A stretch of DNA of 64,000 nucleotides, taken from positions 266,209 through 330,208 of the IMG/VR virus record IMGVR_UViG_3300029983_000007, one strand, 5' to 3'. Below are positions 39,715 to 47,606 of this stretch, piece after piece. The position numbers and the translations under genes are program-made. The notes under the pieces were generated by a model. It saw only the letters and a list, made by a program, of their open reading frames with translations. It had not been told where the DNA came from and did not search any database. Position 1 is the stretch's first letter. The number at the start of each line of letters is the position of its first letter. This DNA comes from a virus.

Positions 39715-40608
39715 ATGAAAGAATTAGAATTAAAAAAATTAGTACATTCAACTATAGACAACACTATCAAGTATATTTTTTATACTGAAGATAAATTGAT
39801 AGTTGAATTTTCTTATATCAATAAGAATGATGGTAAAAATATTATTTGCTGTCCAGTTTCAACATTTTGTAATATAGGCTGCAAATTTTGTCACACAGCA
39901 GAATATATTGGTAAAATTAAAAATAGAAACCTAACATCATTAGAGATTTCAAATGGAGTTGATTATATTTATAATGATTTGAAACTATCTGAAAACCCAA
40001 AAACTTTATTGATAAGCTCCATGGGTATTGGTGAAATTGTAACCAATGTTGATGAAGTTGTAGAATCAATGATAAATATTCAAAATACTTATCTTAAAGA
40101 TATATATGTTAGATTTGCATTTGCAACATCTTTACCTGAATCTCACAAAATCGAGTTTTTCAAATTGACAAATAAAATTGCAGAGAATAATTTACCTGTT
40201 AAGTTGCATCTATCATTACATTATACAACAGATGAATTAAGAAGTCAATGGATGCCAATGTCAATGAAAATTGAACCAACTATTGCAGCAGTTGATTACT
40301 ATAAAGCAACTACAGGAAATGATGTTGAAATACATTATGCACTAATAGAGAATGTTAATGATAAATCAGAAGATGCTATGAGATTAAGCAATCTTATTAA
40401 AGGTAAAGGTTATAATGTTAAATTTTTATTCTATAACAAGAAAGATAATATAGACGCTGAACCATCTAACATTTCTAAAATTAGAAACTTTGTTGATATA
40501 TTTAGTCTTGTAGGAATAAAACATGAATACTATGTACCTCCTGGACTCACAATTGGAGCATCTTGTGGTCAACTATCTATAAATGAGTATATTAAAATAA
40601 AAAAATAA
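39715..40608 (+). CDS. RlmN/Cfr-like radical SAM methyltransferase
   Basis: 297 aa. Radical SAM triad C52-x3-C56-x2-C59 (FCNIGCKFC). A Cys at 45/46 (ICCPVS) and the Cys of GASCGQL near 284 sit at the places of the two mechanistic Cys residues of RlmN/Cfr. These enzymes methylate A2503 of 23S rRNA at C2 (RlmN, also tRNA A37) or C8 (Cfr, antibiotic resistance). It is shorter than RlmN (~370-380) and lacks most of the N-terminal RNA-binding helical domain. 18 nt upstream of the TnpB-like gene. Confidence 0.9.
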   Translation: MKELELKKLVHSTIDNTIKYIFYTEDKLIVEFSYINKNDGKNIICCPVSTFCNIGCKFCHTAEYIGKIKNRNLTSLEISNGVDYIYNDLKLSENPKTLLISSMGIGEIVTNVDEVVESMINIQNTYLKDIYVRFAFATSLPESHKIEFFKLTNKIAENNLPVKLHLSLHYTTDELRSQWMPMSMKIEPTIAAVDYYKATTGNDVEIHYALIENVNDKSEDAMRLSNLIKGKGYNVKFLFYNKKDNIDAEPSNISKIRNFVDIFSLVGIKHEYYVPPGLTIGASCGQLSINEYIKIKK

Positions 40609-40626
40609 TAATTAAATAATAATTAA

Positions 40627-42087
40627 ATGAATAATAGAAACTTCATATTACATATAAAAGAAGATAAATACAAAAAATTATTAATTGATTATATTTTTAA
40701 ATATCGTCAATTCGAAAACTTATATCTTATAATATTAAAAGAGAATAAGGATGATTTTAATTTTTTATCTAATTATAAAGTAATGAGAGCTATTCTTGCG
40801 GAAACTACTGGAGGTAAAGATAAAAATGAAGTTGATTTTATTAGATATAAATATAAAGAAAATGATAAAATGAATGAATTAATTATTTTATCAAAAAGTC
40901 TTAAAATACATAATATTTCAGATTTGATTAAAAGAGTAAAATCAAATTATAAATCTTTTTTCACTAAAATAAGAAATAAAGTTAAAGCCAACGTTCCATG
41001 TACAAAAAAGTTATCACTATTGACTAAATATTCCATTCTAGTTGATAAAATTGCATTTTCAATAAAGAAAAAGGATAAAATTGGAATCAACTTGAGTAAT
41101 AAAATGTTTTATATTGATTTTAAGCATAAAATATTACCAGATAATATACAAAGTCTTAAAGTCGTTTACTCAAATAAAGAAGTTTATTTACATTTTAATT
41201 ACTTGACTGAAGATATATTAAACACAAATAATTCATTAATAAAAGAAGCAGGAATAGATGTAGGTATTAATAATTTATTAGCTATATTTATTGATGATAA
41301 AACATCTAAATCAATAATTGTTGACGGAAATATTTTTAAAACTTATAATTCAAAATTCAACAGGTTCTTGTCTAAACTTAATGAATCAATTTCTAAAGAA
41401 GTCATAGAATTTAAACTCAGTAATACTGGTACTAAATATGCAGTTAAGTGGACTAAAAGAGGAATAGAATTACGTAAATATAAGACATTTATTTATGAAA
41501 AAAGAAATCGTTATTTTTATGATCAATTTCATAAAGTTAGTAAACGTGTGGTTGAATTATTGAAATTAAATTCTGTAAACAATCTAACAATTTCATACAA
41601 TCTAGCTAGATTAAAATATAATGGTGATTGTAAATTAAATAAAAAAGTAAAACAAAATTTCATACAAATTCCTTTCATAAAACTACTAAATTACATTCAA
41701 TATAAAAGTAATGAAGTTGGAATTCAAGTAGATATAATTGATGAATCTTACACATCAAAGTGCTCATGTATTAGTGATAATGTGAATGATCCGTTAGATA
41801 AAGAACTAAATGGTGTTCGTTCTAAAAGAGATTTATTTACTGATAAACTAATAAATAAAACAATGAATGCTGATTTGAACGGTGCTGTCAATCATATAAA
41901 AAAATCAAACAAAAATAATAATTTTTCTTGGTTGGAAAATTATATGTTTAAACTGTGTAATCCAGTTAAAATTAAATGCGACTACGATTTCTTTAAATAT
42001 TTAAAGAATAGTGTGCTCTGGCAAGGAATTTCATCAAAAGAAGTTCAAACGTCACTTCATGTACAAAATTGTACAAGTTTAAGTTGA
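40627..42087 (+). CDS. TnpB-like RNA-guided nuclease (OrfB family), no TnpA nearby
   Basis: 486 aa. It has the layout of the TnpB lineage without zinc finger: N-terminal helical part, RuvC-I GIDVGINN (D211), KQNFIQIPFIKLLNYIQYKS, DESYTSK (E373), and KTMNADLNGAVNHI (D416). All three RuvC acids are present, so cleavage competence is plausible. The C-terminus after NPVKI (about 452) departs from the usual ending and overlaps a hairpin-rich segment likely to be the omega-RNA scaffold. No IS200-type TnpA or clear element ends are seen, so it may be a captured stand-alone TnpB. Confidence 0.88.
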   Translation: MNNRNFILHIKEDKYKKLLIDYIFKYRQFENLYLIILKENKDDFNFLSNYKVMRAILAETTGGKDKNEVDFIRYKYKENDKMNELIILSKSLKIHNISDLIKRVKSNYKSFFTKIRNKVKANVPCTKKLSLLTKYSILVDKIAFSIKKKDKIGINLSNKMFYIDFKHKILPDNIQSLKVVYSNKEVYLHFNYLTEDILNTNNSLIKEAGIDVGINNLLAIFIDDKTSKSIIVDGNIFKTYNSKFNRFLSKLNESISKEVIEFKLSNTGTKYAVKWTKRGIELRKYKTFIYEKRNRYFYDQFHKVSKRVVELLKLNSVNNLTISYNLARLKYNGDCKLNKKVKQNFIQIPFIKLLNYIQYKSNEVGIQVDIIDESYTSKCSCISDNVNDPLDKELNGVRSKRDLFTDKLINKTMNADLNGAVNHIKKSNKNNNFSWLENYMFKLCNPVKIKCDYDFFKYLKNSVLWQGISSKEVQTSLHVQNCTSLS

Positions 42088-42092
42088 CGAAT
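41995..42092 (+). ncRNA. Candidate omega-RNA scaffold overlapping the 3' end of the tnpB-like gene
   Basis: TnpB guide RNAs overlap the gene's 3' end. Here the last ~95 nt are less AT-rich and contain GAAGT/ACTTC (42040-42058), TGTACAA/TTGTACA (42060-42075) and CGTCA/TGACG (42050-42054 with 42085-42089), which gives nested and competing pairings. The guide would begin just downstream, near 42090. Inferred from position and structure only. Confidence 0.45.
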
Positions 42093-42108
42093 TTGATTAC
42101 TGCTGTAT

Positions 42109-42207
42109 ATGTTAAGTAATTTTAATAAAATTAAAGATGATGAATTTCATGAATTAAGAAGACAATATATTGAAAAGTTCAAAATTATTAGAAGATTATA
42201 TAAATAA
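42109..42207 (+). CDS. Very short possible ORF after the tnpB-like gene
   Basis: 32 aa, MLSNFNKIKDDEF start, basic C-terminus. If the omega-RNA reading is right, this stretch is guide or spacer rather than gene. Low support. Confidence 0.25.
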   Translation: MLSNFNKIKDDEFHELRRQYIEKFKIIRRLYK

Positions 42208-42215
42208 TAAATGTG

Positions 42216-42428
42216 ATGGAAAAATTTAAAATTGGAGATAATGTAATTAAAAATAAAGAAATCTGGATAAGTAATGATTTTGATGGTTGGGGTAGAGGAA
42301 TTGGAATTGGTATTGTTATGGAACCTCCATTTGAGATGAATGACAATGAAGTTGATATTAGATGGAACGGTGGTAGATGTTTTGAATTTACAGAAGAATT
42401 AATAAATATTAGTATAGAAAATGAATGA
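42216..42428 (+). CDS. Small SH3-like protein
   Basis: 70 aa from ATG at 42216. MEKFKIGDNVI start with a GD turn and GIGIGIVMEPP, consistent with a small beta barrel of the type seen in the cassettes but with no tag. Followed by a terminator. Function unknown. Confidence 0.65.
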   Translation: MEKFKIGDNVIKNKEIWISNDFDGWGRGIGIGIVMEPPFEMNDNEVDIRWNGGRCFEFTEELINISIENE

Positions 42429-42458
42429 GTAATCACGCATTAAGTATAAAAAAACAAA

Positions 42459-42490
42459 AGATTGAATGAGTAATCATTCAATCTTTTTTT
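42459..42490. terminator. Bidirectional terminator
   Basis: AAAAGATTGAAT / ATTCAATCTTTT with loop GAGTAATC. The string GAATGAGTAATCA also occurs at the end of the gene just upstream (42423-42435), a short direct repeat. Confidence 0.8.
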
Positions 42491-42630
42491 ATAAATTATT
42501 ACAGGTATTTATTTATAAAATGGCATACTTCAGTTCTTTTTTGGATCCCTCTGTAACTTAGACCTATTAATTTTTTTAGTCCTGCGACGAACTTGCTATC
42601 GTTTTTCAATGGCATCGTAGTTCCACTTCG
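42491..42630 (-). ncRNA. Candidate small structured RNA
   Basis: A 310-bp gap (42430-42744) without ORF. On the minus strand a TATATTTG box (42636-42643) is followed by a sequence whose start GACGAA pairs with TTCGTC about 45 nt on, then further short hairpins, and it ends at the terminator 42459-42490. Promoter, fold and terminator together suggest a ~145-170 nt RNA. The rest of the gap, 42650-42744, is plain AT-rich sequence. Confidence 0.45.
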
Positions 42631-42635
42631 TCTTA

Positions 42636-42643
42636 CAAATATA
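42636..42643 (-). promoter_or_regulatory. Putative -7 box for the small RNA
   Basis: CAAATATA on the plus strand (TATATTTG on the minus strand); no well-spaced TTTG -33 box. Confidence 0.4.
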
Positions 42644-42744
42644 ATATCATAAAATCACCAAGACAGTATGGTATCGCTTGTTGTAATTTCAACAAAATGA
42701 ATAACATAACTTTACAATAATAATACTTTAATAATTTATATTTA

Positions 42745-43125
42745 TTAATTAAAGCTAAAGTTAAAAAATAAAAAATTTAAAATATCATCACATTTCCTTA
42801 TAGAATTAATGAACTCTAATCTATTTTGATATAATGCTTCTAAACCAATTGAAATACCATCAAACTCTTCTAATTTATACTTAGTCCTTGGTACATTAAA
42901 ATAATCATAACCACCAAAAATTTTATGAGTTATCATAGATATATTAGCAAGACAAAAGTGTGTTCTCAAATCAGGTTGTAAGTAAGTATTGTTAATCTCA
43001 CTCACTTCCTTTAATGCATATTCTATAAGCTTCCTTTCAACAATATTACGAACAATACCATTAAACTCTATTTGGTGAGTATCAATTGTTAATTCTTCTT
43101 CTGGTGGATAAACTGCTACTGACAT
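42745..43125 (-). CDS. Orphan soluble protein
   Basis: 126 aa. MSVAVYPPEEELTID start; helical remainder. TATCTTTG lies within the inverted repeat upstream (43165). Function unknown. Confidence 0.72.
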   Translation of the reverse strand: MSVAVYPPEEELTIDTHQIEFNGIVRNIVERKLIEYALKEVSEINNTYLQPDLRTHFCLANISMITHKIFGGYDYFNVPRTKYKLEEFDGISIGLEALYQNRLEFINSIRKCDDILNFLFFNFSFN

Positions 43126-43162
43126 AATTATAGTGTTTTTTAATTGTTTGACTTAATTGAAT

Positions 43163-43206
43163 ACAAAGATACCACATATAATTAATATATGTGGTATCTT
43201 AAAAGT
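43163..43206 (-). terminator. Long inverted repeat: terminator with embedded promoter
   Basis: GATACCACATATA / TATATGTGGTATC with a 5-nt loop, 13 nt after the stop of the gene ending at 43219. Its distal arm contains TATCTTTG, the likely -7 box for the gene starting at 43125, so the end of one transcript and the start of the next share the same bases. Confidence 0.7.
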
Positions 43207-43218
43207 TAAATAATATTA

Positions 43219-43620
43219 TTAATAACTAATATGTATTAAAACGCTATTTCTTACTATGGCTTTTTTAAGAATATCTATAAATTCTGCATGTTCTTCATCA
43301 GTCCAATGCTTATTTTCTTTCATTAAACTTTTTATGTTTATAATATCGCTCTCTTTCATATTTACAATACAATCATTGAGTTCATTATTTTTATAGAAAG
43401 ATTCTTTATCATCTTTTATAATTCCATACTCTCCAATCAAATAAGATAGAAGAACCCAATTATTTCTAAGATAGTAAATCTCTGTTACTAATTTCTCAAA
43501 GTCTTCAAATATGATTGAATCTTTTTTTTGTTCATCACTATATTCTACATCTTCATATATAACTGGAGTAACTTCCTTATATGAATCCTTTGTTTTATAA
43601 AATGTTATATCAAGTCCCAT
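43219..43620 (-). CDS. Orphan protein, MGLDITFYK type
   Basis: 133 aa. The start MGLDITFYKTKD is typical of a widespread group of small phage/bacterial proteins of unknown function. Helical acidic body. Last gene of the operon before the inverted repeat. Confidence 0.75.
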   Translation of the reverse strand: MGLDITFYKTKDSYKEVTPVIYEDVEYSDEQKKDSIIFEDFEKLVTEIYYLRNNWVLLSYLIGEYGIIKDDKESFYKNNELNDCIVNMKESDIINIKSLMKENKHWTDEEHAEFIDILKKAIVRNSVLIHISY

Positions 43621-43622
43621 AA

Positions 43623-43916
43623 TTATGTTGTTTTTTCTTTGTGTCTAATCATCAATCCAGTACCACTTGGAGAATTTAAGCAATAATATATTTCCAGATT
43701 ATGAGTAACTAAATATCTAATTAATCCATTATATTCTTCTGCTGATACTTCTTTTGATTTTTGTGCTCTCAATTCTGTACCATCAATAAATCCTTTTGAA
43801 TACCCTAACTTTCTACCATTCTCAAATGATTCAGTATCATTTTTGTATTTTAAAAGAGTAATTTTAATTCTCATCTCGCATATCATATTAAAGATATAAT
43901 CAAAAAATTTTTTCAT
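43623..43916 (-). CDS. Orphan protein
   Basis: 97 aa. Hydrophobic/basic N-terminus followed by a compact soluble part with NGRKLGYSKGFIDGTELR. It overlaps the preceding gene by 17 nt. Function unknown. Confidence 0.7.
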   Translation of the reverse strand: MKKFFDYIFNMICEMRIKITLLKYKNDTESFENGRKLGYSKGFIDGTELRAQKSKEVSAEEYNGLIRYLVTHNLEIYYCLNSPSGTGLMIRHKEKTT

Positions 43917-44124
43917 TTGATATTTTATTTAATTTACGTTTTCTATATTCTGATAATGTTATAAATTCATGATATTCAGTTATAAAAACAACATCTTTAA
44001 ATTCAAGAAATTCAAAAGCAGTTTCATTATTACCAATACAAATAATATGTAATGGTTTAAAAAGTGGAAAATCATTATTCATAACTTTATTATTAGTACA
44101 AATTACTATATCACCTATTTTCAT
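43900..44124 (-). CDS. SH3-like small protein with RK-x-KL tail
   Basis: 74 aa from ATG at 44124, whose start overlaps the upstream stop as ATGA. MKIGDIVICTNNK start (GD turn), beta-rich core, SEYRKRKLNKI tail. Same plan as 52948. Function unknown. Confidence 0.78.
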   Translation of the reverse strand: MKIGDIVICTNNKVMNNDFPLFKPLHIICIGNNETAFEFLEFKDVVFITEYHEFITLSEYRKRKLNKISNEKIF

Positions 44125-44300
44125 AATCCTATTGTCCAATCAATTGGTCCTTCTTCAATATAAACACTTTCATACTTTGTTTGAAGTTCATCAAAAATGC
44201 TACTAATTAGTTCATATTCAGAAACTGTTAAATATCTCTCAATTCTCATATTATCTGTTCCAGATATTTCAAGATTATATAATTTTTTTTCGGTTTCCAT
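44121..44300 (-). CDS. Small acidic protein
   Basis: 59 aa frame, METEKKLYNLEISG start and PIDWTIGL end. It fits exactly between neighbours with ATGA and TAATG overlaps, so it is very likely real despite its size. Function unknown. Confidence 0.65.
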   Translation of the reverse strand: METEKKLYNLEISGTDNMRIERYLTVSEYELISSIFDELQTKYESVYIEEGPIDWTIGL

Positions 44301-44620
44301 TATATTTTTGGTTTTAAATTTTTAACTTTTTTTCTTCTTAAATATTTTTCAATAACATCAACACCAATTGTATCTAAAAATTTATCATCAATTAAAGCCT
44401 TAGGATTCATATAGTATTCCCATCCGTCAGCCCACTCATGTAAATTAAAGTCATGATGAAGATCCATAAAAATTTTACTTTTAGTAAATATAACATAGAT
44501 TCTATTATTAAGTATTCCTAAAAATATCATTTCTTCTCCTAAATAAGAACCATCATCTCCATGTGATCTTTCTGTTCTAACTATGCTATCTCCTTTTTTG
44601 AATTTTAAAATTGAACTCAT
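44300..44620 (-). CDS. GD-type small protein with RK-x-KV tail
   Basis: 106 aa. KKGDSIVRTERSHG near the N-terminus, beta-rich core, end YLRRKKVKNLKPKI, a variant of the second tag. Function unknown. Confidence 0.75.
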   Translation of the reverse strand: MSSILKFKKGDSIVRTERSHGDDGSYLGEEMIFLGILNNRIYVIFTKSKIFMDLHHDFNLHEWADGWEYYMNPKALIDDKFLDTIGVDVIEKYLRRKKVKNLKPKI

Positions 44621-44628
44621 TTATTTGT

Positions 44629-45120
44629 TTAAAATTTTGTTGTCCATTTTGGATTAGGTAAATAATTAACCTCTTCATATTTTTTTAATAGTTTATAAAG
44701 TGGTTCCCAATCTGAATCTGGAAAAAACGCTGCCTTATCATCCAGGATCACGTTGAAATACATCTTCTTATCATAGAATCCGAAATTTCCATTATTAGAT
44801 GATATGTTTGGATTTTCATTTATATTATCAAAATGTATAAAATTATTATCAAACTCTTTTATATAATTACTAATTTCATTTTGATATGATGATGTCCACA
44901 TTATTATATGAATATCATTTCTATTAGTTAATATTTGAAGTACTTCTTTTGCGAAAGGATAGAACTCAATAGTTTTATCATTCAAGTTATAACTTGGTTT
45001 AATTACAGTTGAATGCAAATCTATAACCCAATAAGTTGTATACCATTCTTTTTTAAAAGAATTGGTAAACACCTTATCAATGTATTTAGTCATGGATGTC
45101 GTTAATAATTCTTCAAACAT
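44629..45120 (-). CDS. HAD-like hydrolase, degenerate motif I
   Basis: 163 aa. VIDLHSTVIKP near 33-43 resembles HAD motif I but has His instead of the second Asp (D-L-H). IIMWTSSY fits motif II, and ILDDKAAFFPDSDW fits the C-terminal acidic motif. The missing acid suggests altered or lost phosphatase activity. Similar small HAD proteins in phages act on nucleotides. Confidence 0.7.
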   Translation of the reverse strand: MFEELLTTSMTKYIDKVFTNSFKKEWYTTYWVIDLHSTVIKPSYNLNDKTIEFYPFAKEVLQILTNRNDIHIIMWTSSYQNEISNYIKEFDNNFIHFDNINENPNISSNNGNFGFYDKKMYFNVILDDKAAFFPDSDWEPLYKLLKKYEEVNYLPNPKWTTKF

Positions 45121-45123
45121 ATT

Positions 45124-45432
45124 TTACTTATTATCTATATCAAATTCCTTTTTCAACTCAAGATATCGTTCTAATCTATTTTGTTTCAACCTTTCGTCTG
45201 TTTTCACCTTTTCAATCATTCTTTGATTATATTGCTCATCAGTTTCTTCTATCATTCTACTAATTTCGACATCGAAATATCCATCATGTTCATATTTTGT
45301 TGTACACTCAGGTTCTATATATTCACAAATGATTATATCATCATCCTGAAATTGTATATGTTTCAATTCTTTCCAAGTAATATTATTATCAGAAGTTTTA
45401 GAAAAAATTATTTTTTTAATTTTCTTTTTCAT
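45124..45432 (-). CDS. Orphan charged protein
   Basis: 102 aa. Very basic start (MKKKIKKIIF), acidic middle and a helical C-terminus (QRMIEKVKTDERLKQNRLER) that may be a coiled coil. Function unknown. Confidence 0.65.
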   Translation of the reverse strand: MKKKIKKIIFSKTSDNNITWKELKHIQFQDDDIIICEYIEPECTTKYEHDGYFDVEISRMIEETDEQYNQRMIEKVKTDERLKQNRLERYLELKKEFDIDNK

Positions 45433-45436
45433 ATTA

Positions 45437-45844
45437 TTAGTCGAATGGTTCTATAATTTTCTTAATATATTTAACTGGTATATCAACTTCACAACACAAA
45501 TGATTTCTATTAGATGACATATCTTGGTTTGAGAAGTTATCATCATAAAAAGTTATACCATCTTTAATTAATTCTTGTGTATCAAGTGCAACTATAAATG
45601 AATCATCATAATACCTAAACATATCGCCAGTTGTATGTTTAATAGGATACGAAAAGAACAACATTCCTGTATCAACAATTGATTTGTGTTGTGGTTGGTT
45701 AATTTTTAGTCCTTCTTTTTCAATATTTTCTATTCTATCTTCAGTAGTTACATGGTATAAAACATCATATTTGCTAATATCATGCTGATTAAACTCTTTT
45801 TCATACGTTTCACCTGTAAAAGGTGATGTGAATTGTTTTTTCAT
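45437..45844 (-). CDS. ADP-ribosyltransferase-fold-like protein
   Basis: 135 aa. YDVLYHVTTEDRIENIEKEGLKIN (in two parts around residues 26-48) matches the first conserved block of small ART-fold families (Tpt1/DarT/DUF4433 type: LYH-x-T ... I-x-x-x-GL) that bind NAD+. A later GMLFFSYP segment could be the second block, and the catalytic Glu would be near the C-terminus. Could ADP-ribosylate nucleic acid or protein, or be an RNA 2'-phosphotransferase relative. Homology is by motif only. Confidence 0.6.
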   Translation of the reverse strand: MKKQFTSPFTGETYEKEFNQHDISKYDVLYHVTTEDRIENIEKEGLKINQPQHKSIVDTGMLFFSYPIKHTTGDMFRYYDDSFIVALDTQELIKDGITFYDDNFSNQDMSSNRNHLCCEVDIPVKYIKKIIEPFD

Positions 45845-45845
45845 A

Positions 45846-46064
45846 TTATTTAATTAAAGTACAATTATTACATTTTTCAATTAATTCTACTGTGTGAATT
45901 TCACTATTTTCAACAGAATAATAAAAAAATGTCCAGTTTTTCATTGCATATCCTATATTGAATGGCTCTGTAGTACCAAAATCCTTTATACATGAAGGAA
46001 TGAATAAATATTTTAATTTATTTTTAAATTCTTCTCGACTTGTTACTATTTCAGTAGTATTCAT
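45846..46064 (-). CDS. Small orphan protein
   Basis: 72 aa, one Cys pair near the end (CNNC), no known motif. Follows 46066 with 1-nt spacing. Function unknown. Confidence 0.62.
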   Translation of the reverse strand: MNTTEIVTSREEFKNKLKYLFIPSCIKDFGTTEPFNIGYAMKNWTFFYYSVENSEIHTVELIEKCNNCTLIK

Positions 46065-46065
46065 A

Positions 46066-46490
46066 TTATTTCATCATTGTTTTTGCTTCAACTAATTCTT
46101 TAATTATTTGTTCCATTTGAATGATGTTGTTACTGTGTAGTCCTGGTATTTTTTTATAAACATCATTAATTAAATTATCAAAATTTTCTGATTGATATAT
46201 GAAATTATGAGTTGGAAACCATTTTTTGAGTACATCTTCTAATACATCACAACTTTCATCACCATCAAATGGTTCTTCCAATCCTAAAATAATATTATTT
46301 TTATCATCAATAGCAATAACATTATCAGATATTGGTTGAAGTGTACCCCAATTATTATAATATGACATAAATCTTAATTCATATCTTTCATTGAAAATTC
46401 TTTGACTTTCAAATTTAAATGGTAATCCAAGTGAACAATCATAAAACTCATCAGATGAATTATTTAGGAAATCTATAATTTAATTTCCAT
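46066..46490 (-). pseudogene. Small gene with probable one-base deletion near its start
   Basis: A 100-aa frame starts at 46368, but the same frame continues upstream without ATG, coding for protein-like sequence (IIDFLNNSSDEFYD...FESQRIFNERYEL). An ATG at 46490 opens MEIK and stops at once. Adding one A in the ATTAAATT tract (about 46480) joins the two into a ~141-residue protein. Either a sequencing/assembly slip, a frameshift mutation, or slippage. The short form MSYYNNW from 46368 may still be made. Confidence 0.6.
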
Positions 46491-46504
46491 TAATTTTATC
46501 TAAA

Positions 46505-46864
46505 TTAATCATTATCTTCAATATAATAATCCAAATCTAAACCATTTTTATCACAATAATCTTCAAATTCTACTGAGTAATCAGTACCATATTTTTCAAT
46601 TAATTCATTACAATTGTCTGGCATACCATCGCAAACACCAAAATAGCATACTTCTCCATCATATTTATCTGATGATACATATAAATTTCCACAAGGAACA
46701 TTATTTTCTTTTGAGAATTTTTCAAAGAAATGTAAAACAATATTTATTGCCTCTTTACTATTTTTAATATGTTCTTTATAGAAAATATCAAGAGTGTCTA
46801 TAATCATATAAAAATCTTTTGATTTTTCACTTGTAATAACTGGGTAATCTTTAAAATCTTTCAT
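46505..46864 (-). CDS. Orphan acidic protein
   Basis: 119 aa, acidic with several Cys (CGNLY, CYFGVCDG) and an Asp/Glu-rich C-terminus. No named family. Function unknown. Confidence 0.7.
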   Translation of the reverse strand: MKDFKDYPVITSEKSKDFYMIIDTLDIFYKEHIKNSKEAINIVLHFFEKFSKENNVPCGNLYVSSDKYDGEVCYFGVCDGMPDNCNELIEKYGTDYSVEFEDYCDKNGLDLDYYIEDND

Positions 46865-46873
46865 TATTTTATT

Positions 46874-47050
46874 TTATTTTATTTTGTTTAATTGTTCTAA
46901 TTTCTTTTTTCTTACATAATCCTCAATATCTTTCAGTTTCATATCACCAAGAACATTCCAACCATATTGCATAAATAAAAATTCTAGTTGTTTTGCTGTC
47001 CAATCTCCTGGATTATTCTTAATATTTTCAGAAAAAATTTAATATTCATG
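46874..47050 (-). pseudogene. RK-x-KL-tailed small gene with one-base deletion
   Basis: A continuous frame codes FSENIKNNPGDWTAKQLEF...KLKDIEDYVRKKKLEQLNK and ends at 46874 with the second tag, but has no start. ATG at 47050 (MNIK) is out of frame by one base, in the tract ATTAAATTTTTT. One added A restores a 58-aa protein. Same kind of lesion, in the same sequence context, as the gene ending at 46066. Confidence 0.65.
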
Positions 47051-47052
47051 AT

Positions 47053-47235
47053 TTATTTTTTTATTTCAATGCAACCATGTCTTGTTCCTTTATAACCAAT
47101 CATAATTTCTAAGAATGGTGTAATCTGTAAAGAATAAATGCTTGATTTATTACTAAATTTAGTTATGCTCACTCCGATTACAAATGGAATTATTCTATAA
47201 AATTTTGTATTAATAATACCTTTATAAGTTTTCAT
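47053..47235 (-). CDS. Small orphan protein, partly hydrophobic
   Basis: 60 aa. MKTYKGIINTKFY start, hydrophobic middle (RIIPFVIGVSI), basic end. Too short to classify. It fits 2 nt from neighbours on both sides. Function unknown. Confidence 0.55.
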   Translation of the reverse strand: MKTYKGIINTKFYRIIPFVIGVSITKFSNKSSIYSLQITPFLEIMIGYKGTRHGCIEIKK

Positions 47236-47237
47236 TT

Positions 47238-47603
47238 TTATTTATTTTCATTTTTATATTCATTTAAAAATTCTTCAATATATTTTAATTCTATACTTTC
47301 AAGAACACTATATATTGGATTATCATTTTCTTTACTAATTAAAGATTCATCTAAACATTCCAATTTCTTAATTCTTAAAAAAGATTCAATATTTTTAATA
47401 CTCATACCTTTAAGTGATTTATTGATTATATCTATTTTAAACCTAAGGTTAGATAACTTACTTTGTATTTCTACACAATCATCATTGGCTATGCTCCAAT
47501 ATAAATTACCGCCCATCATATCTCGAATTTCAATGGCTTTATCCAAATTTTTCTGTCCTTCTTCTACTTTATCAAAGTTCAATAGTTCACTGAAATTATG
47601 CAT
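47238..47603 (-). CDS. Orphan helical protein
   Basis: 121 aa, mainly helical. Contains SFLRIKKLECLDE, which looks like the second tag placed internally and followed by 28 further residues. Function unknown. Confidence 0.68.
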   Translation of the reverse strand: MHNFSELLNFDKVEEGQKNLDKAIEIRDMMGGNLYWSIANDDCVEIQSKLSNLRFKIDIINKSLKGMSIKNIESFLRIKKLECLDESLISKENDNPIYSVLESIELKYIEEFLNEYKNENK

Positions 47604-47606
47604 ATT

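Noticed and set aside
40627-42092. Complete IS200/IS605 element
   Set aside because: No tnpA, no subterminal hairpins of matched form at both sides, and no target-site evidence. The gene sits 18 nt after the radical SAM gene.
45181-45456. Plus-strand 91-codon frame opposite the gene at 45124
   Set aside because: Phe-rich noise typical of the reverse complement of Lys/Glu-rich genes in this window; the minus-strand gene has proper spacing to both neighbours.
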